Shown here piece after piece: positions 29,582 through 42,480 of a stretch of DNA of 64,000 nt (within the stretch, counting starts at the first letter, position 1; each line of letters starts with the position of its first letter). The DNA comes from Rudaea sp. (GTDB lineage Bacteria; Pseudomonadota; Gammaproteobacteria; Xanthomonadales; Rhodanobacteraceae). Location: positions 29,309-93,308 of the forward strand of contig JARLJU010000085.1 of the NCBI GenBank assembly GCA_031291055.1, given 5' to 3'. Below the pieces are notes generated by a model. It saw only the letters and a program-made list of their open reading frames with translations. It had not been told where the DNA came from and ran no database searches. The position numbers and the translations under genes were made by a program.

Positions 29582-29821
29582 TCAGTTGCCACCGTTGCCG
29601 TCGGCGACATGGGTCTTCTGCGGATAATTGAGCCAGATCAGCTTGGCGCCGCGATCCAGCGCCCAGCGATTCACCGTGGCCACCTTGTCCATATCGATGT
29701 CGTTACTGGTCAGCGATGTCTTGGATGCCGAATCCGCATGCATACCCATACCGCCGGGACCGGCACATGCAGCAAGCCCCAAAACCATTCCCACCGCGAG
29801 AACGAAAACTGCCTTGCTCAT
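29582..29821 (-). CDS. Small lipoprotein of unknown function
   Basis: A 79-residue predicted lipoprotein. The signal peptide (MSKAVFVLAVGMVLGLAAC) ends in a lipobox (LAAC) at residues 16-19. The mature part is about 60 residues and includes DMDKVATVNRWALDRGAKLIWLNYPQK, which looks like a compact folded segment. I do not recognise a family. The start at 29821 has GAGGTTGCC upstream. It converges on the Smr gene with a 15-nt gap. It resembles small Xanthomonadales-specific lipoproteins in general character only. Confidence 0.65.
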   Translation of the reverse strand: MSKAVFVLAVGMVLGLAACAGPGGMGMHADSASKTSLTSNDIDMDKVATVNRWALDRGAKLIWLNYPQKTHVADGNGGN

Positions 29822-29928
29822 GGCAACCTCCGCATTGTCTGCAGCGCGAGCGGCGAACAAGCCGTTCGATGCTCAGTATAGGCGCGACGGCAAGGACGAT
29901 GTTGCTGAAATGGCGCGATGCGTCGGGC

Positions 29929-30972
29929 TCAAGCCATTGCGGCCGAAGGCGATTGCCAAAGGCAAATCTCTCTGAGCAGGGTCGTCGCGTAGGCGCCGGA
30001 ACCCAGGTGGAATTCCAGTTGCAACTCGGTGTCCGACAGCCAGCGAGCCGCCAGATCGCGCGGTCGCAGCGCCAGGGCACGCCGTTCCTGGCGCAATCCG
30101 TTGGCAACGAGTCCGGCCGCAAGTTCGGGATTTGCAGCGACAACGGCGCGCTCGATTTCAGCAACAGCGCCGCCGGAGCGCAAGGCGCCTTCACCCCACA
30201 GCGGCCCGGTAGGATCGATGTCGCCGCGCGCATGCCGCTCGATCAATTCAGGCGTGGACGCTTCCGGACCGAAAATGCTGTGGCTGCCAGCCAGCATCCA
30301 GACTTCACCGTCGAGCGGCCGGCTCCAGTCGCCGCGTTCAACCCGCGCGGCAAGTATACAATTGAACAAATGCGCGCGCGCTGCCGACAGCAGCAACGAG
30401 CGCTCGTGGCGCTGGATGCGCCTGCCCGCGAACATGGCGAGGGCGTGGTTGATGTTCTGCCCGGCCCGGCCAAAACGCTGCTCGCCGAAGTAGTTCGGCA
30501 CGCCGGCATCTGCAATCGATTCCAGCAATTGTTCTGCGGCGGCGCGCTCGCCGTGGACGCCGCGCAGCACAATCCGGAAGAAATTGCCTTTGAGCGCACC
30601 GCGTTTCAGTTTGCGGCCGTGGCGCGCGAATTCGATGACACGGAATTCCGCATGCGTGAGCGCCGCCCAGTCCGGATCGCGCTTGCCGGGCAGGTGCAGC
30701 GAAAACGTCTGCCGCGCAACCGCGTGGCGATCCTTCATGCCGGCGTAGCTCACCGCCTCGACGCCGACGCCGGCGAAACGCGCGAGTTCCCTGGCGACCC
30801 AGTCGGTATTCGCACCGCGTTTTTCCACGCGCAGGAACACATGCTCGCCGGCGCCATCGGCCGCGAAGCCGAGATCTTCGTCGACGAAGAAATCCTCGGG
30901 TGTTGCACGCAATATTCCGGTCAGCGGCGGTCCACCGTAGGCGCACGGCAGATCGGTGGGGTCGTCGGCCAT
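29929..30972 (-). CDS. truD: tRNA pseudouridine(13) synthase TruD
   Basis: Isomerises U13 in tRNA-Glu. The 347 residues contain the family signature with the catalytic aspartate (YAGMKDRHAVARQTFSL, about residues 80-96), VPNYFGEQRFG and the insertion domain between. It starts 2 nt after the ispF stop, so it is co-translated with the MEP genes. The gene order ispD-ispF-truD followed by surE is typical of gammaproteobacteria. Confidence 0.96.
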   Translation of the reverse strand: MADDPTDLPCAYGGPPLTGILRATPEDFFVDEDLGFAADGAGEHVFLRVEKRGANTDWVARELARFAGVGVEAVSYAGMKDRHAVARQTFSLHLPGKRDPDWAALTHAEFRVIEFARHGRKLKRGALKGNFFRIVLRGVHGERAAAEQLLESIADAGVPNYFGEQRFGRAGQNINHALAMFAGRRIQRHERSLLLSAARAHLFNCILAARVERGDWSRPLDGEVWMLAGSHSIFGPEASTPELIERHARGDIDPTGPLWGEGALRSGGAVAEIERAVVAANPELAAGLVANGLRQERRALALRPRDLAARWLSDTELQLEFHLGSGAYATTLLREICLWQSPSAAMA

Positions 30973-30974
30973 GC

Positions 30975-31451
30975 TCAGCTCGCCGGCAACAGCAAGACGA
31001 CAGCCAGCGCGGCAATGCCTTCGCCACGGCCGGTGAAGCCGAGTTTTTCGCTGGTCGTGGCCTTGACGCTGACCTGGTCGATGCTGCAGCCGAGATCGGC
31101 GCCAAGGTTCGCGCGCATCGCCTGCGCGTGCGGCAGTATCTTCGGCAATTCGCACACGATGGTGATATCCGCATTGCCAGGCACGAATCCATTTTGCCGC
31201 ATCAGCTGCGCGCAGCGGCGCAGAAAGATGCGGCTGTCGGCGTCGCGCCAGCGCGCGTCCGAAGGCGGGAAATGCGTACCGATGTCGCCTAGCGCCAGCG
31301 CGCCGAGGATCGCATCGCACAAGGCGTGAATGGCAACGTCGCCGTCCGAATGCGCGACGATGCCATGCGCGTGCGCGATGCGCACGCCGCCGAGCACCAC
31401 ATGGTCGCCCGGTCCGAATGCGTGAACGTCGAATCCCTGGCCGATGCGCAT
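30975..31451 (-). CDS. ispF: 2-C-methyl-D-erythritol 2,4-cyclodiphosphate synthase
   Basis: MEP-pathway cyclase that releases CMP. The 158 residues start [12 protein letters not shown], with metal ligands D8 and H10, then [28 protein letters not shown] and the C-terminal [19 protein letters not shown]. The start overlaps the ispD stop (TGATG), and truD follows after 2 nt. Separate ispD and ispF genes are present, not the fused IspDF form. Confidence 0.97.
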   Translation of the reverse strand: MRIGQGFDVHAFGPGDHVVLGGVRIAHAHGIVAHSDGDVAIHALCDAILGALALGDIGTHFPPSDARWRDADSRIFLRRCAQLMRQNGFVPGNADITIVCELPKILPHAQAMRANLGADLGCSIDQVSVKATTSEKLGFTGRGEGIAALAVVLLLPAS

Positions 31452-32149
31452 CAGCTTTTCCCCAGAAGAAATTCCGCCAAGGCGAAATCCGGCGGCGTCG
31501 TTACTTTGATATTGCTCTCGGCGCCCTCGATCAGCAAAGGTCGCTGCCCGGCGTGTTCCATCGCCATTGCCTCGTCGGTGACGGCAATGCCGGCCGCGCG
31601 CGCCGATTCCAGCGCCGCGACAAGCTCGCCGTAGCGGAACAGCTGTGGCGTCAGCGCACGCCAGCGCGACTCGCGCGGCTCGGTGGCGGCGACCCGGTTT
31701 TGCACATCGGCGCGCTTGAGCGTGTCACGCAGCGGCGCCGCGAGCAGACCGCCGCCAGCGGCCGTGCCAAGGTCCAGCAGCCGGGAAATATCGTCGGCGG
31801 CAATGCACGGTCGCGCGGCATCGTGTACAAGTATAAATTGTCCATCGGCGACGATGGCTCGCAACGCGGCCAGCCCTGCCAGCACTGAATCGGCGCGTTC
31901 GTTGCCGCCGATGGCGATGCGCACCGGCTTGTCGTGCAATTGCGTCATCTGCGGCCACAGGCGATCATCCGCGGCCAGCACCACCATCAGCCCGGCGATG
32001 CGCGGATGCGCAGCCAGATGTTCCAGCGTATGCAGCAGCAGGGGCTTGCCGGCGATCGGCAGATATTGCTTCGGCGTGTCGCCGCCAACGCGCGTACTAC
32101 GGCCGGCGGCCGGCACGACGCACCACAGCATGGTATCAATGCCCGCCAT
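31451..32149 (-). CDS. ispD: 2-C-methyl-D-erythritol 4-phosphate cytidylyltransferase
   Basis: Transfers CMP from CTP to MEP. The 232 residues have the nucleotide-binding [20 protein letters not shown] and [14 protein letters not shown] block ([13 protein letters not shown]). The ATG at 32149 lies inside the end of ftsB (14-nt overlap) with GAAGG upstream. An ATG at 32131 would shorten the protein by 6 residues and is equally possible. It is coupled downstream to ispF. Confidence 0.95.
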   Translation of the reverse strand: MAGIDTMLWCVVPAAGRSTRVGGDTPKQYLPIAGKPLLLHTLEHLAAHPRIAGLMVVLAADDRLWPQMTQLHDKPVRIAIGGNERADSVLAGLAALRAIVADGQFILVHDAARPCIAADDISRLLDLGTAAGGGLLAAPLRDTLKRADVQNRVAATEPRESRWRALTPQLFRYGELVAALESARAAGIAVTDEAMAMEHAGQRPLLIEGAESNIKVTTPPDFALAEFLLGKS

Positions 32150-32447
32150 TTTCGGCCTTCGTGTCGTCGGCCTGTGGCGCGACCACCTGATAGAAAACCT
32201 CGCCCGGCTTGATCAGGCCAAGTTCGCTGCGTGCGCGCTCCTCGATGGCGTCCTTGCCGTTCTTCAGATCCTGCACTTCTGCCGCCAGCTCTTCGTTGCG
32301 CTGCTTGAGTTTCAGGTTTTCCTGCTTCTGTTCGGCCAGACGACGCTCCAGGCGCCACACATCGCGCATGCCGCCCTCGCCGGCCCAGAGCTTGATTTCC
32401 AGCGCCAGCAGCAGGACCAGCAGGATCAGGGCGACGTAACGCAGCAC
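32136..32447 (-). CDS. ftsB: Cell division protein FtsB
   Basis: Bitopic divisome protein that forms a complex with FtsL and FtsQ. The 103 residues contain an N-terminal membrane helix (residues 3-21) and a periplasmic coiled coil (about 28-65: LERRLAEQKQENLKLKQRNEELAAEVQDL), followed by ERARSELGLIKPGEVFYQVV, the conserved C-terminal part. It sits between eno and ispD, its usual location in proteobacteria. Confidence 0.95.
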   Translation of the reverse strand: MLRYVALILLVLLLALEIKLWAGEGGMRDVWRLERRLAEQKQENLKLKQRNEELAAEVQDLKNGKDAIEERARSELGLIKPGEVFYQVVAPQADDTKAENGGH

Positions 32448-32457
32448 GCGCGTCTAC

Positions 32458-34601
<2,144 letters not shown>

Positions 34602-34680
34602 AGAGCCTTCCGTGGACAGCGTCCGTTCGACATCCATGTCTCGCCCTCAATCGGCTCTCGCCGATTTCGACCGCAAAGCT

Positions 34681-36667
<1,987 letters not shown>

Positions 36668-38569
36668 ATGACCAGCAAATACAACGCCGCCGATATCGAA
36701 GTTCTGTCCGGCCTGGAGCCGGTCAAGCGCCGCCCCGGCATGTACACCGATACGACGCGGCCGAATCATCTGATCCAGGAAGTCGTCGACAACTCCGTCG
36801 ATGAAGCGCTGGCCGGCCACGCGAAAACCGTCGAAGTGATCCTGCATACCGACGGTTCAGTGGAGGTGAGCGACGACGGTCGCGGCATGCCGGTGGATAT
36901 CCATCCCGAGGAAGGCATTCCGGGCGTCGAGCTGATCCTCACGCGCCTGCACGCGGGCGGCAAGTTCTCGAACAGGAATTACCAGTATTCCGGCGGCCTG
37001 CACGGCGTCGGCGTGTCGGTGGTCAACGCCCTGTCGAGCAAGGTGGAAGTGAGCATCCGCCGCGACGGGCAGATCCATCGCATGGATTTCCGCCACGGCG
37101 ATCGCGCCAGTGAGCTGAGCGTCGTCGGCAATGTACCGAAGAAACAGACCGGAACCACGGTGCACTTCTGGCCAGAAGCAAAATACTTCGATTCATCAAA
37201 GATTTCCCTACCTAAGCTCAAGCATGTTCTACGCGCAAAGGCCGTGCTCTGTGCCGGTCTGACCGTACGCCTGACCGATGCGGCCAGTGGGGAAAAGGAC
37301 GAGTGGTACTACGAAGATGGCCTGCGCGACTACCTGCGCTCGATGCTCGGCGATGCTGACTGCCTGCCGCGCGATCTGTATCTGGGCTCGCTCAAGCGCG
37401 ATTCCGGCGCCGTCGATTTCGTCCTCGCCTGGCTACCCGAAGGCGAGCTGACGCAGGAAAGCTATGTCAACCTGATTCCCACCGCTCAGGGCGGCACCCA
37501 CGTCAACGGCCTGCGTTCAGGCCTGACCGAAGCGCTGCGCGAGTTCTGCGACATCCGCAATCTGCTGCCGCGCGGCGTCAAGCTCGCGCCGGAAGATGTG
37601 TGGGATCGCCTGAGCTTTGTCCTGTCTCTGAAACTTCTCGATCCGCAGTTCTCCGGCCAGACCAAGGAGCGCCTGTCCTCGCGCGATGCGGCGGGATTTG
37701 TGGAAAATGCGGCACACGACGGATTTTCCCTGTTCCTCAACCAGCACGTGGACATCGGCGAACGCATCGCGCAACTGGCGATCGAACGCGCGGCGGCGCG
37801 GCTGAAAGCCGAGAAACAGATCGTGCGCAAGAAAATCACCCAGGGTCCCGCCCTGCCCGGCAAGCTCGCCGATTGCGCTTCGAGCGACTTGTCGCGCACC
37901 GAGTTGTTCCTGGTCGAAGGCGATTCCGCCGGCGGCTCGGCGCGGCAGGCGCGCGACAAGGATTTCCAGGCGATCCTGCCCTTGCGCGGCAAGATCCTCA
38001 ACACCTGGGAAGTGGAATCCGGCAGCGTGCTCGCCTCGCAGGAAGTGCATGATCTGGCCGTTGCCATCGGTTGCGACCCCGGCCACAACGATATTTCCGG
38101 TCTGCGTTACGGCAAGGTCGTCGTGCTGGCCGATGCCGATTCCGACGGATTGCACATCGCCACCTTGCTGTCGGCGCTGTTCCTCAAGCATTTTCCCGCC
38201 CTCGTGCGCGAAGGCCACGTCTTCGTCGCCATGCCGCCGCTATTCCGCGTCGACGCAGGCAAGACCGTGTTCTATTGCCTCGACGAAGCCGAGCGCGACG
38301 CAACCGTGGAAAAGATCAACCGCGAAAAGATCAAGGGCGCTGTCAGCGTGACCCGCTTCAAGGGTCTGGGCGAGATGAATCCATCGCAATTGCGCGAATC
38401 CACGATCCACCCCGATACGCGCCGGCTCGTGCAACTTACCGTCGGCGATGCCGCCAACGGCGACGACGGCACGACCAAACTGATGGACATGCTGCTGTCG
38501 AAAAAACGCGCCGCGGATCGCAAGGAATGGCTCGAGACGAAGGGCGATCTGGCATCGCTGGAAGTCTGA
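36668..38569 (+). CDS. parE: DNA topoisomerase IV subunit B
   Basis: ATPase subunit that, with ParC, decatenates daughter chromosomes. The 633 residues have the GHKL ATPase domain (VVDNSVDEALAGHAKTVEV, VSDDGRGMPVDIHPEEGIPGVELILTRLHAGGKF, then YSGGLHGVGVSVVNALS) and the TOPRIM domain (LFLVEGDSAGGSARQARDKDFQAILPLRGKILNTW, DADSDGLHIATLL). The absence of the Gram-negative GyrB insertion and the total length identify it as ParE. The start ATG at 36668 gives the family N-terminus. Confidence 0.96.
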   Translation: MTSKYNAADIEVLSGLEPVKRRPGMYTDTTRPNHLIQEVVDNSVDEALAGHAKTVEVILHTDGSVEVSDDGRGMPVDIHPEEGIPGVELILTRLHAGGKFSNRNYQYSGGLHGVGVSVVNALSSKVEVSIRRDGQIHRMDFRHGDRASELSVVGNVPKKQTGTTVHFWPEAKYFDSSKISLPKLKHVLRAKAVLCAGLTVRLTDAASGEKDEWYYEDGLRDYLRSMLGDADCLPRDLYLGSLKRDSGAVDFVLAWLPEGELTQESYVNLIPTAQGGTHVNGLRSGLTEALREFCDIRNLLPRGVKLAPEDVWDRLSFVLSLKLLDPQFSGQTKERLSSRDAAGFVENAAHDGFSLFLNQHVDIGERIAQLAIERAAARLKAEKQIVRKKITQGPALPGKLADCASSDLSRTELFLVEGDSAGGSARQARDKDFQAILPLRGKILNTWEVESGSVLASQEVHDLAVAIGCDPGHNDISGLRYGKVVVLADADSDGLHIATLLSALFLKHFPALVREGHVFVAMPPLFRVDAGKTVFYCLDEAERDATVEKINREKIKGAVSVTRFKGLGEMNPSQLRESTIHPDTRRLVQLTVGDAANGDDGTTKLMDMLLSKKRAADRKEWLETKGDLASLEV

Positions 38570-38602
38570 GTCGTCGCATGTTCTCGTGCCGCCGGCGATG
38601 GT

Positions 38603-39388
38603 CTACTGCAGGCAAGCACCCAGCAACGCCAGGATCAGCTTCTGCAGCTCGCATGCCTTTGCTTCCTCGTAGCCGAAACTTTCCTCGTCCATGTAGTTGA
38701 GTTGGGCCAGCTCAAGCTGGATCGCGTCGACGCCTTCCTCCGGCCGGCCGTAGTTTCGCGTGATATAGCCGCCCTTGAAGCGCCCATTGACGATGAAACT
38801 GTATTCGCGCTGCGATTCCAGCACGCCAGTCAGGCGCTGCTGCAAACGCGGCGAACAACTTGCACCGCTCGCGGTGCCAAGGTTGAGGTCGGGGAGCCGC
38901 CCGTCGAACAGGAAGGGCACGACGCTACGGATCGAATGCCCATCCCACAGCACGGCGCGACCATGTCCGTTTCTGATCCGCGTGATCTCGGCGGCCAGCG
39001 ACTCGTGGTAGGGGCGCCAGTAGCGCGCGACGCGTTCGACAATGTCATCGGCCGATGGCTCTTTATCCGGCAGATAAATGGATTCGCCAGAAAACTGTAC
39101 AAGTGGACAAAGTCCGGTAGTGTTTTGACCCGGATACAGCGAAGCATTGTCCGGTGGCCGGTTCAGATCGACGACATAACGCGAAAACTTCGGCACGATG
39201 ATCGACGCGCCAAGGTCGCGCGCGAACGCGTAGAGGCGGCTGACATGCCAGTCGGTGTCCGGCACGCGCTGTGCTGCCGGCAGCATGCGCGCTGCGATAT
39301 CGTCCGGAATCTCGGTGCCATCGTGAGGCAGCGAGATGAACAGCGGAGTGCTGCCGCGATGCAGGGCGAAGGTATCAGCAGCAGTCAC
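38603..39388 (-). CDS. N-formylglutamate amidohydrolase family protein (HutG-like)
   Basis: A 261-residue zinc amidohydrolase of the N-formylglutamate deformylase family (PF05013-type). Visible features are FISLPHDGTEIPDDI, DTDWHVSRLYAFARDLGASIIVPKFSRYVVDLNRPP, a metal/substrate region VLWDGHSIRS, and NGRFKGGYITRNYG. In histidine utilisation it releases formate from formylglutamate, but no hut gene is near. Its place at the end of an acyl/D-amino acid operon hints at another N-formyl or N-acyl amino acid substrate. ATGA overlap couples it to the upstream CocE-type gene. Confidence 0.85.
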   Translation of the reverse strand: MTAADTFALHRGSTPLFISLPHDGTEIPDDIAARMLPAAQRVPDTDWHVSRLYAFARDLGASIIVPKFSRYVVDLNRPPDNASLYPGQNTTGLCPLVQFSGESIYLPDKEPSADDIVERVARYWRPYHESLAAEITRIRNGHGRAVLWDGHSIRSVVPFLFDGRLPDLNLGTASGASCSPRLQQRLTGVLESQREYSFIVNGRFKGGYITRNYGRPEEGVDAIQLELAQLNYMDEESFGYEEAKACELQKLILALLGACLQ

Positions 39389-41187
39389 TTCTTTTCTGCC
39401 GCCACCTCGGCAGCAATCGGCACGAACAGCGCGCTGGGGTGCTGGCCGTCATGCACCAGGCTGACGTTCACGGTCCGCGCATCCTTGCCCGTTTCATCGG
39501 CGATGACGCCGCCGGAGTTGTAGTTCTTTTCGCTGTACAGCGTATTCATCGGCGCGATCACCAGGCGCAGGCGGCTGCCGGCCTGGATGCGACGGGCGGC
39601 GAAGGTGAAGCGATTGAAGTCGTAAAGCTCCACCTTGCCCTTGGCCACCGGACGCGCCACGCGGTCGCCTTCGCGGTAGCGTGCGCGCAGCATGTCGTCG
39701 CTCAGGAAAACGTTGTTGCCGTCGGGCTGGATCTCGAATACCGAGACATGGAAATCCGTGTCGGGCTGGTCCAGCGCGATGTAGGCCGACAGCTTGAAGA
39801 AACCGGCAATCTCGACATACTTCGCAAAGGGCGCCGTGTGGTAGACGAGGTATTTCCCACTTTGCTGCAAAATCCAGCGCTGGTCGGTGAGCATGTTCGG
39901 AACTTCCGCCCCATCGACTTTTTCCGAACTGGTGTCGAGCGGATCGTAGACATAGTGGTCGGATTTTCCGCCACCGGCCTTGCCCGGATCGAGCGAGCCG
40001 GACGCGAACACGTCATTCGCATGGCCGTCCTGCGATGCCAGGTACAAGGGCCGGGATTCCGCGGTGACGGCGTCGAGGGAACCGGCATAACGCCAGTCTT
40101 CCGCACCGTTGCCGAGCACATAGTAGGCGACCCGATCCTTCAGGAATTCGGGCCTGGGTCCCGACTTCATCGTCCAGTCGTACCAGTCCCTGTGCAGCTT
40201 GTTCATGTCGAGCAGGCTGGCGTTGCCGAACTTCAGACCACCGACTTCGGCGCGCGGCGTGCGTGTGCCGGGATGATCCCACGGCCCGATGATCAGATAG
40301 TGCTGTGCTTTCGCATGCGCCGTGCCGTGCGCCATGTGTTGGCGATAGAACGTCAGCGCCCCGGGCTGGTCGCCATCGTACTGCCCGGTGACGGTGAGGA
40401 TGGGCAGATCGATCTTTGCAAATTGTTCGGCTGTGGGATTGTATCCATCCCAGTAGGCGTCCACGGCCGGATGCGCGATCCACGTCTGGAAGGTTGATGA
40501 TGGATTGCCGATCAGCGCATCCAGATCCTTGAACGCGCGATGGCCCAGGTACAGTTCCTTGAACTTGGCGATCCAGAATCCGCCGTCCTCGAAGATTTTC
40601 TCCTGTCCAGTGCGACCGCTGGTGAAAGTCAGCCACTGCATGTCGTACGGGTAGGCGATGTTGTTGCGGCGCGGAAAGTCGACGCCCGCAAATGGCGAGG
40701 CCACCGGCACGATCGTGGCCAGGTGCGGCGGCAATTCCTTGGCCGTGGCCCATTGGTCGTAGCCGGCGTAGGAACCGCCCCACATCGTCACCTTGCCGTT
40801 GCAGTATTTCTGCCCGGCCAGCCATTCGACGACATCATGCCCGTCCCTGGCTTCCTGCAGCAGCGGCGCGAATTCGCCTTCGGAATTGCCGCGCCCGCGC
40901 ACATCGACCGTAACGAACACATAGCCGTGCGCGGCGAAGTACATGCCGCGCTCGTGATAGCTCTGCGCGATATACGGTGTGAGCGTGAACACGCAGGGCA
41001 GCGCATCCTTCTGTGCCTGCGGCCGATACAGGGTGGCGTTGAGCTTGACGCCGTCGCGCAGCGGAATCTTCACGCCCCATTGGAAATCGACCGGGTCGGC
41101 CTTGTCCGCCGCGGGCGGTGTATCTGCAAGACAGCAAGCACAGGCAGCAAACAACGCGGCAAAAACCATGATGCGGCGAATCGACAT
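39385..41187 (-). CDS. CocE/NonD-family alpha/beta hydrolase, exported
   Basis: A 600-residue secreted hydrolase of the CocE/glutaryl-acylase-like group. A signal peptide (MSIRRIMVFAALFAACACCLA) is followed by the X-Pro dipeptidyl-peptidase-like alpha/beta domain. Catalytic residues are serine in GGSYAGYDQW, aspartate in TGQYDGDQPG and histidine in GPWDHPGTR. The C-terminal jelly-roll (from about 385) has the LRLVIAPMN ending pattern. The substrate (acylated amino acid, ester or peptide) is unknown. It lies 11 nt downstream of the D-amino acid dehydrogenase-like gene. Confidence 0.88.
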   Translation of the reverse strand: MSIRRIMVFAALFAACACCLADTPPAADKADPVDFQWGVKIPLRDGVKLNATLYRPQAQKDALPCVFTLTPYIAQSYHERGMYFAAHGYVFVTVDVRGRGNSEGEFAPLLQEARDGHDVVEWLAGQKYCNGKVTMWGGSYAGYDQWATAKELPPHLATIVPVASPFAGVDFPRRNNIAYPYDMQWLTFTSGRTGQEKIFEDGGFWIAKFKELYLGHRAFKDLDALIGNPSSTFQTWIAHPAVDAYWDGYNPTAEQFAKIDLPILTVTGQYDGDQPGALTFYRQHMAHGTAHAKAQHYLIIGPWDHPGTRTPRAEVGGLKFGNASLLDMNKLHRDWYDWTMKSGPRPEFLKDRVAYYVLGNGAEDWRYAGSLDAVTAESRPLYLASQDGHANDVFASGSLDPGKAGGGKSDHYVYDPLDTSSEKVDGAEVPNMLTDQRWILQQSGKYLVYHTAPFAKYVEIAGFFKLSAYIALDQPDTDFHVSVFEIQPDGNNVFLSDDMLRARYREGDRVARPVAKGKVELYDFNRFTFAARRIQAGSRLRLVIAPMNTLYSEKNYNSGGVIADETGKDARTVNVSLVHDGQHPSALFVPIAAEVAAEKK

Positions 41188-41198
41188 CGTACTCCCCT

Positions 41199-42458
41199 TC
41201 AGATATTGAATCTTGCAGGACTCAATGGCGCCAGGTCCAGCGACGCAGGCCGGTCGCAGATCAGTTCACCGACGAGCAGTCCGGTGGCAGCCGACATGGT
41301 AACGCCGAGCATGCCGTGTCCGGTCGCCAGGACAAGATTCCGCACCCGTGCGGCACGCCCGATGATGGGCAGGTCGTCATAGGTCATCGGCCGCCACCCG
41401 TACCATTCCTCGGTGACTTGCGGGCCTTCGGATTCATGCAGGTATTCGGCGGCACCGCGCCGCAGCGCATCCAGACGCGTGCGATTCAGCGTGGAATCGT
41501 AGCCGGCAAACTCCATCGTGCTGCCCAGCCGGTAGCCGGAATTCCAGCCAGTGACGCAGACCGCGCGCTCCTTCAGCGTCAGCGGAATCCGCGGGCAGCG
41601 CGACGGCCGCGAATAGGTGATCGAGTAACCCTTGCCGGGCTGGATCGGAATGCGCAGATCGAGCTCGCGCGCCAGCAGCGGCGACCACGCACCGAGAGCA
41701 AGCACGACGTCGCGACCACGAAACTCCTCGCGATCGCCAAGCACCGCATCGATCTGGCCGCCGGCCACGCGGAAGGCGCCAATCCTTGTGGATTCGTATA
41801 TTTGTCCACCTCTATCTTTCACGACGCGTGCCAATTCCGCGGCATAGCGGTCCGGACGCAGATGCGCGTCCAGCGGATTGAAATAACCGCCGACGATGCT
41901 GTCGTTCAGGGCAGGCTCCAGCACGCGGCAACCTGTACCGTCGAGCACTTCAACCGGCATGCCGGACTCGCCCAGGATTCGCGGCAACCAATGCGAATGC
42001 TCGAACGCGCGCGCATCCCGGTACACATTGAGCGTACCGGTCTTCTCGAACTCGCAGTCGAGTTTCTCGGTGCGGATCAGCTCCTCAATCGCCTGCCGCG
42101 ACAGGTTCAGCAATGGTGTCTTGAGCGCCGTGATGCGTTTGAAGTCGGTCCAGTTGCAGCGATGCGCAAACTGCAGCAGCCATTCGAGCAAGCCGAAATC
42201 CAGGCGCGGCGCAACGCGGAACGGCGCATCGGGTTTCAGCAGCCAGCGCAGTGCCTGCGCGATCATCCCGGGCATCGCCAATGGCATGGCGTGACTGGGC
42301 GTGATCGTGCCGCAATTGCCGTGCGATGCGGCGCCGCCGACACCGCCCCGCTCGAGAACCGTCACGCTGCGGCCGGCGCGCAACAGGTGCAGCGCGCACG
42401 CCAGGCCGATGACGCCGCCGCCCAGAATCAGCACATCGCTGCGCCGCACGTCACTCAC
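41199..42458 (-). CDS. FAD-dependent D-amino acid dehydrogenase-like oxidoreductase
   Basis: A 419-residue DAO-fold flavoenzyme. The N-terminal dinucleotide motif VLILGGGVIGLACALHLLRAGRSVTVLE is clear. Further features are GAASHGNCGTITPSHA, the DAAO-type body, and the C-terminal LVLATGHGMLGVTMSAATGLLVGELI. Family members (DadA-like) deaminate D-amino acids and pass electrons to the respiratory chain; hydroxyproline 2-epimerase pathway enzymes are similar. The start GTG at 42458 is preferred, because the more upstream frame reads through the previous gene. It sits between the D-aminoacylase-like gene (22 nt upstream) and the CocE gene. Confidence 0.87.
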   Translation of the reverse strand: MSDVRRSDVLILGGGVIGLACALHLLRAGRSVTVLERGGVGGAASHGNCGTITPSHAMPLAMPGMIAQALRWLLKPDAPFRVAPRLDFGLLEWLLQFAHRCNWTDFKRITALKTPLLNLSRQAIEELIRTEKLDCEFEKTGTLNVYRDARAFEHSHWLPRILGESGMPVEVLDGTGCRVLEPALNDSIVGGYFNPLDAHLRPDRYAAELARVVKDRGGQIYESTRIGAFRVAGGQIDAVLGDREEFRGRDVVLALGAWSPLLARELDLRIPIQPGKGYSITYSRPSRCPRIPLTLKERAVCVTGWNSGYRLGSTMEFAGYDSTLNRTRLDALRRGAAEYLHESEGPQVTEEWYGWRPMTYDDLPIIGRAARVRNLVLATGHGMLGVTMSAATGLLVGELICDRPASLDLAPLSPARFNI

Positions 42459-42480
42459 GTTGCCGCCATTGTATATTTTT

